Source: Notospermus geniculatus
Lineage: Eukaryota; Nemertea; Pilidiophora; Heteronemertea; Lineidae
DNA length: 64,000 nucleotides
Reading direction: 5' to 3'
Assembly: GCA_002633025.1 (NCBI GenBank)
Contig: NMRB01000554.1
Location: 62,001 to 126,000 of the forward strand
Each line of letters starts with the position of its first letter. The first letter of the stretch is position 1. Positions 63,203-64,000 of the stretch are shown one piece after another. The position numbers were made by a program, and so were the translations under genes. The notes beneath the pieces were generated by a model. The model saw nothing but the letters and a program-made list of their open reading frames with translations, did no database searches and had not been told where the DNA came from.

Positions 63203-64000
63203 GGGGTCAAGTAGAGGTCAGATTCATTTATGATTTATGAGTTAACGCAAAAGATGACATGATTGGGACAAGGCTAAAGACACAGTCGATGGCCTTGTTT
63301 GGACAAGATGGTTTCCACTCCACCTCGGCTTGCGGCGATCGAGCGGAGCGGTTTTCACAGGCATTGGGATAATCAACAGGCCATGTATTGTTAACCAAGG
63401 ATTACCCCGCGGAATCCGCTGTAGTGGAAACGGGCTTTAAAGCTGCGTTCACCGGACACCCGGTGTAATGTATGAGAATGCCCCCCGTATGACAATGTCC
63501 GCTTTAAGCCCTGTTTCCACTAGACCGGTTTCCGCAGCGGTTTTGCGGCGCCGGGGCGGTTTTCACAGGCATTGGGACAATTAACGCGCCATGTATTGTT
63601 AAACGAAGGATTATCCAAAACCCTGTGAAATCGCAAAAGGCAATGCGGGAAACTGGTCTAGTGGAAACAGGCCTTTATTGTTCGGCGGACACTCAAATAC
63701 AGAAAGACATGTTGATCAGTGCCTCCCCATTGTCATGTCGCGGCTTATTCCGTCAATATTTTGTTGTGGAGCATTAGCAAACGGGGGGCAGTGAAAAACA
63801 TTACACCGGAATGCGGAAGCGGTATATGCTATGCATTTTCGCATATCGCTTCCGCATCCCGTTTACCGCATTCCGGATGTCCGGTAAATGCAGCTTCAGG
63901 CCTGTTTCCACTACAACATTTCGCTGCGGTTTGCGGTGCCGGAGCGGTTTTCATTGGGATAATTAACACGCCTTGTATTGTTATAGTCCTACATGGAACA
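63203..64000. mobile_element. MITE family D cluster to window end
   Basis: 63280-63437 (right end CCGCTGTAGTGGAAACGGGC), 63503-63676 (CCTGTTTCCACTAGACCGGT to GGTCTAGTGGAAACAGG) and 63898-64000 (cut by the window). A separate hairpin around GGAATGCGGAAGCG lies at 63808-63878. Confidence 0.8.

Overview
This is a gene-poor, AT-leaning, intron-bearing animal genome segment. It holds GT-AG split genes, tRNA-derived SINEs, non-LTR retrotransposons and a very dense load of short DNA transposons. The exon-shuffled extracellular domains (TSR, CUB, C-type lectin, LDLa, LRR) on a seven-helix receptor, together with the repeat style, suggest a marine invertebrate deuterostome (echinoderm, hemichordate or cephalochordate). 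I cannot name the species from this window.

Layout. 0-6.7 kb is repeats only. 6.7-15.5 kb (minus strand) is a large adhesion-style leucine-rich-repeat GPCR whose main exon carries two foldback/MITE insertions, each with an exact 9-bp target duplication; removing them restores the reading frame. 16-20 kb holds a SINE and a three-level nest of transposons. 20.5-22.7 kb (plus) is a complete-looking two-exon POT/SLC15-type transporter. 24.3-27.3 kb and 34.8-35.8 kb (both minus) are two paralogues of a family I do not recognise; the first is split by a 1.8-kb foldback element. 28-39 kb is transposons: two Tc1/mariner relics, a Harbinger-like element, and an older element opened by two later insertions. 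39.7-39.9 kb is a PAN/apple-type exon (minus). 41-51 kb is almost wholly inverted-repeat elements and minisatellites, with one weak small-gene candidate. 53.0 kb and 60.9-62.5 kb (minus) hold exons of a retinol-dehydrogenase-like SDR gene, the catalytic exon being present twice in a 1.5-kb tandem duplication. An L1-like LINE with coiled-coil ORF1 and APE-type ORF2 (54.8-60.7 kb, plus) sits in the long intron, itself hit by three DNA elements. The last 3 kb is a cluster of one MITE family.

Main themes. (1) The receptor combines TSR-CUB-CTLD-CTLD-LDLa-LRR-7TM, a layout I do not know from described receptors. (2) Six independent insertions into coding sequence (two in the receptor, one in the unknown family, three in the LINE ORF1) can each be removed at a target duplication to give an uninterrupted frame, so they are recent, or not expressed as such, or removed. 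(3) At least five foldback elements are built from iterated short palindromes, each with a different core (CCTAGG/CCATGG, AATATT, CTAG, CATGTG, CCGCGG). Long gaps of N lie at 26109-26287, 41167-41203 and 59463-59679, with single N inside homopolymers at 1328 and 35991.
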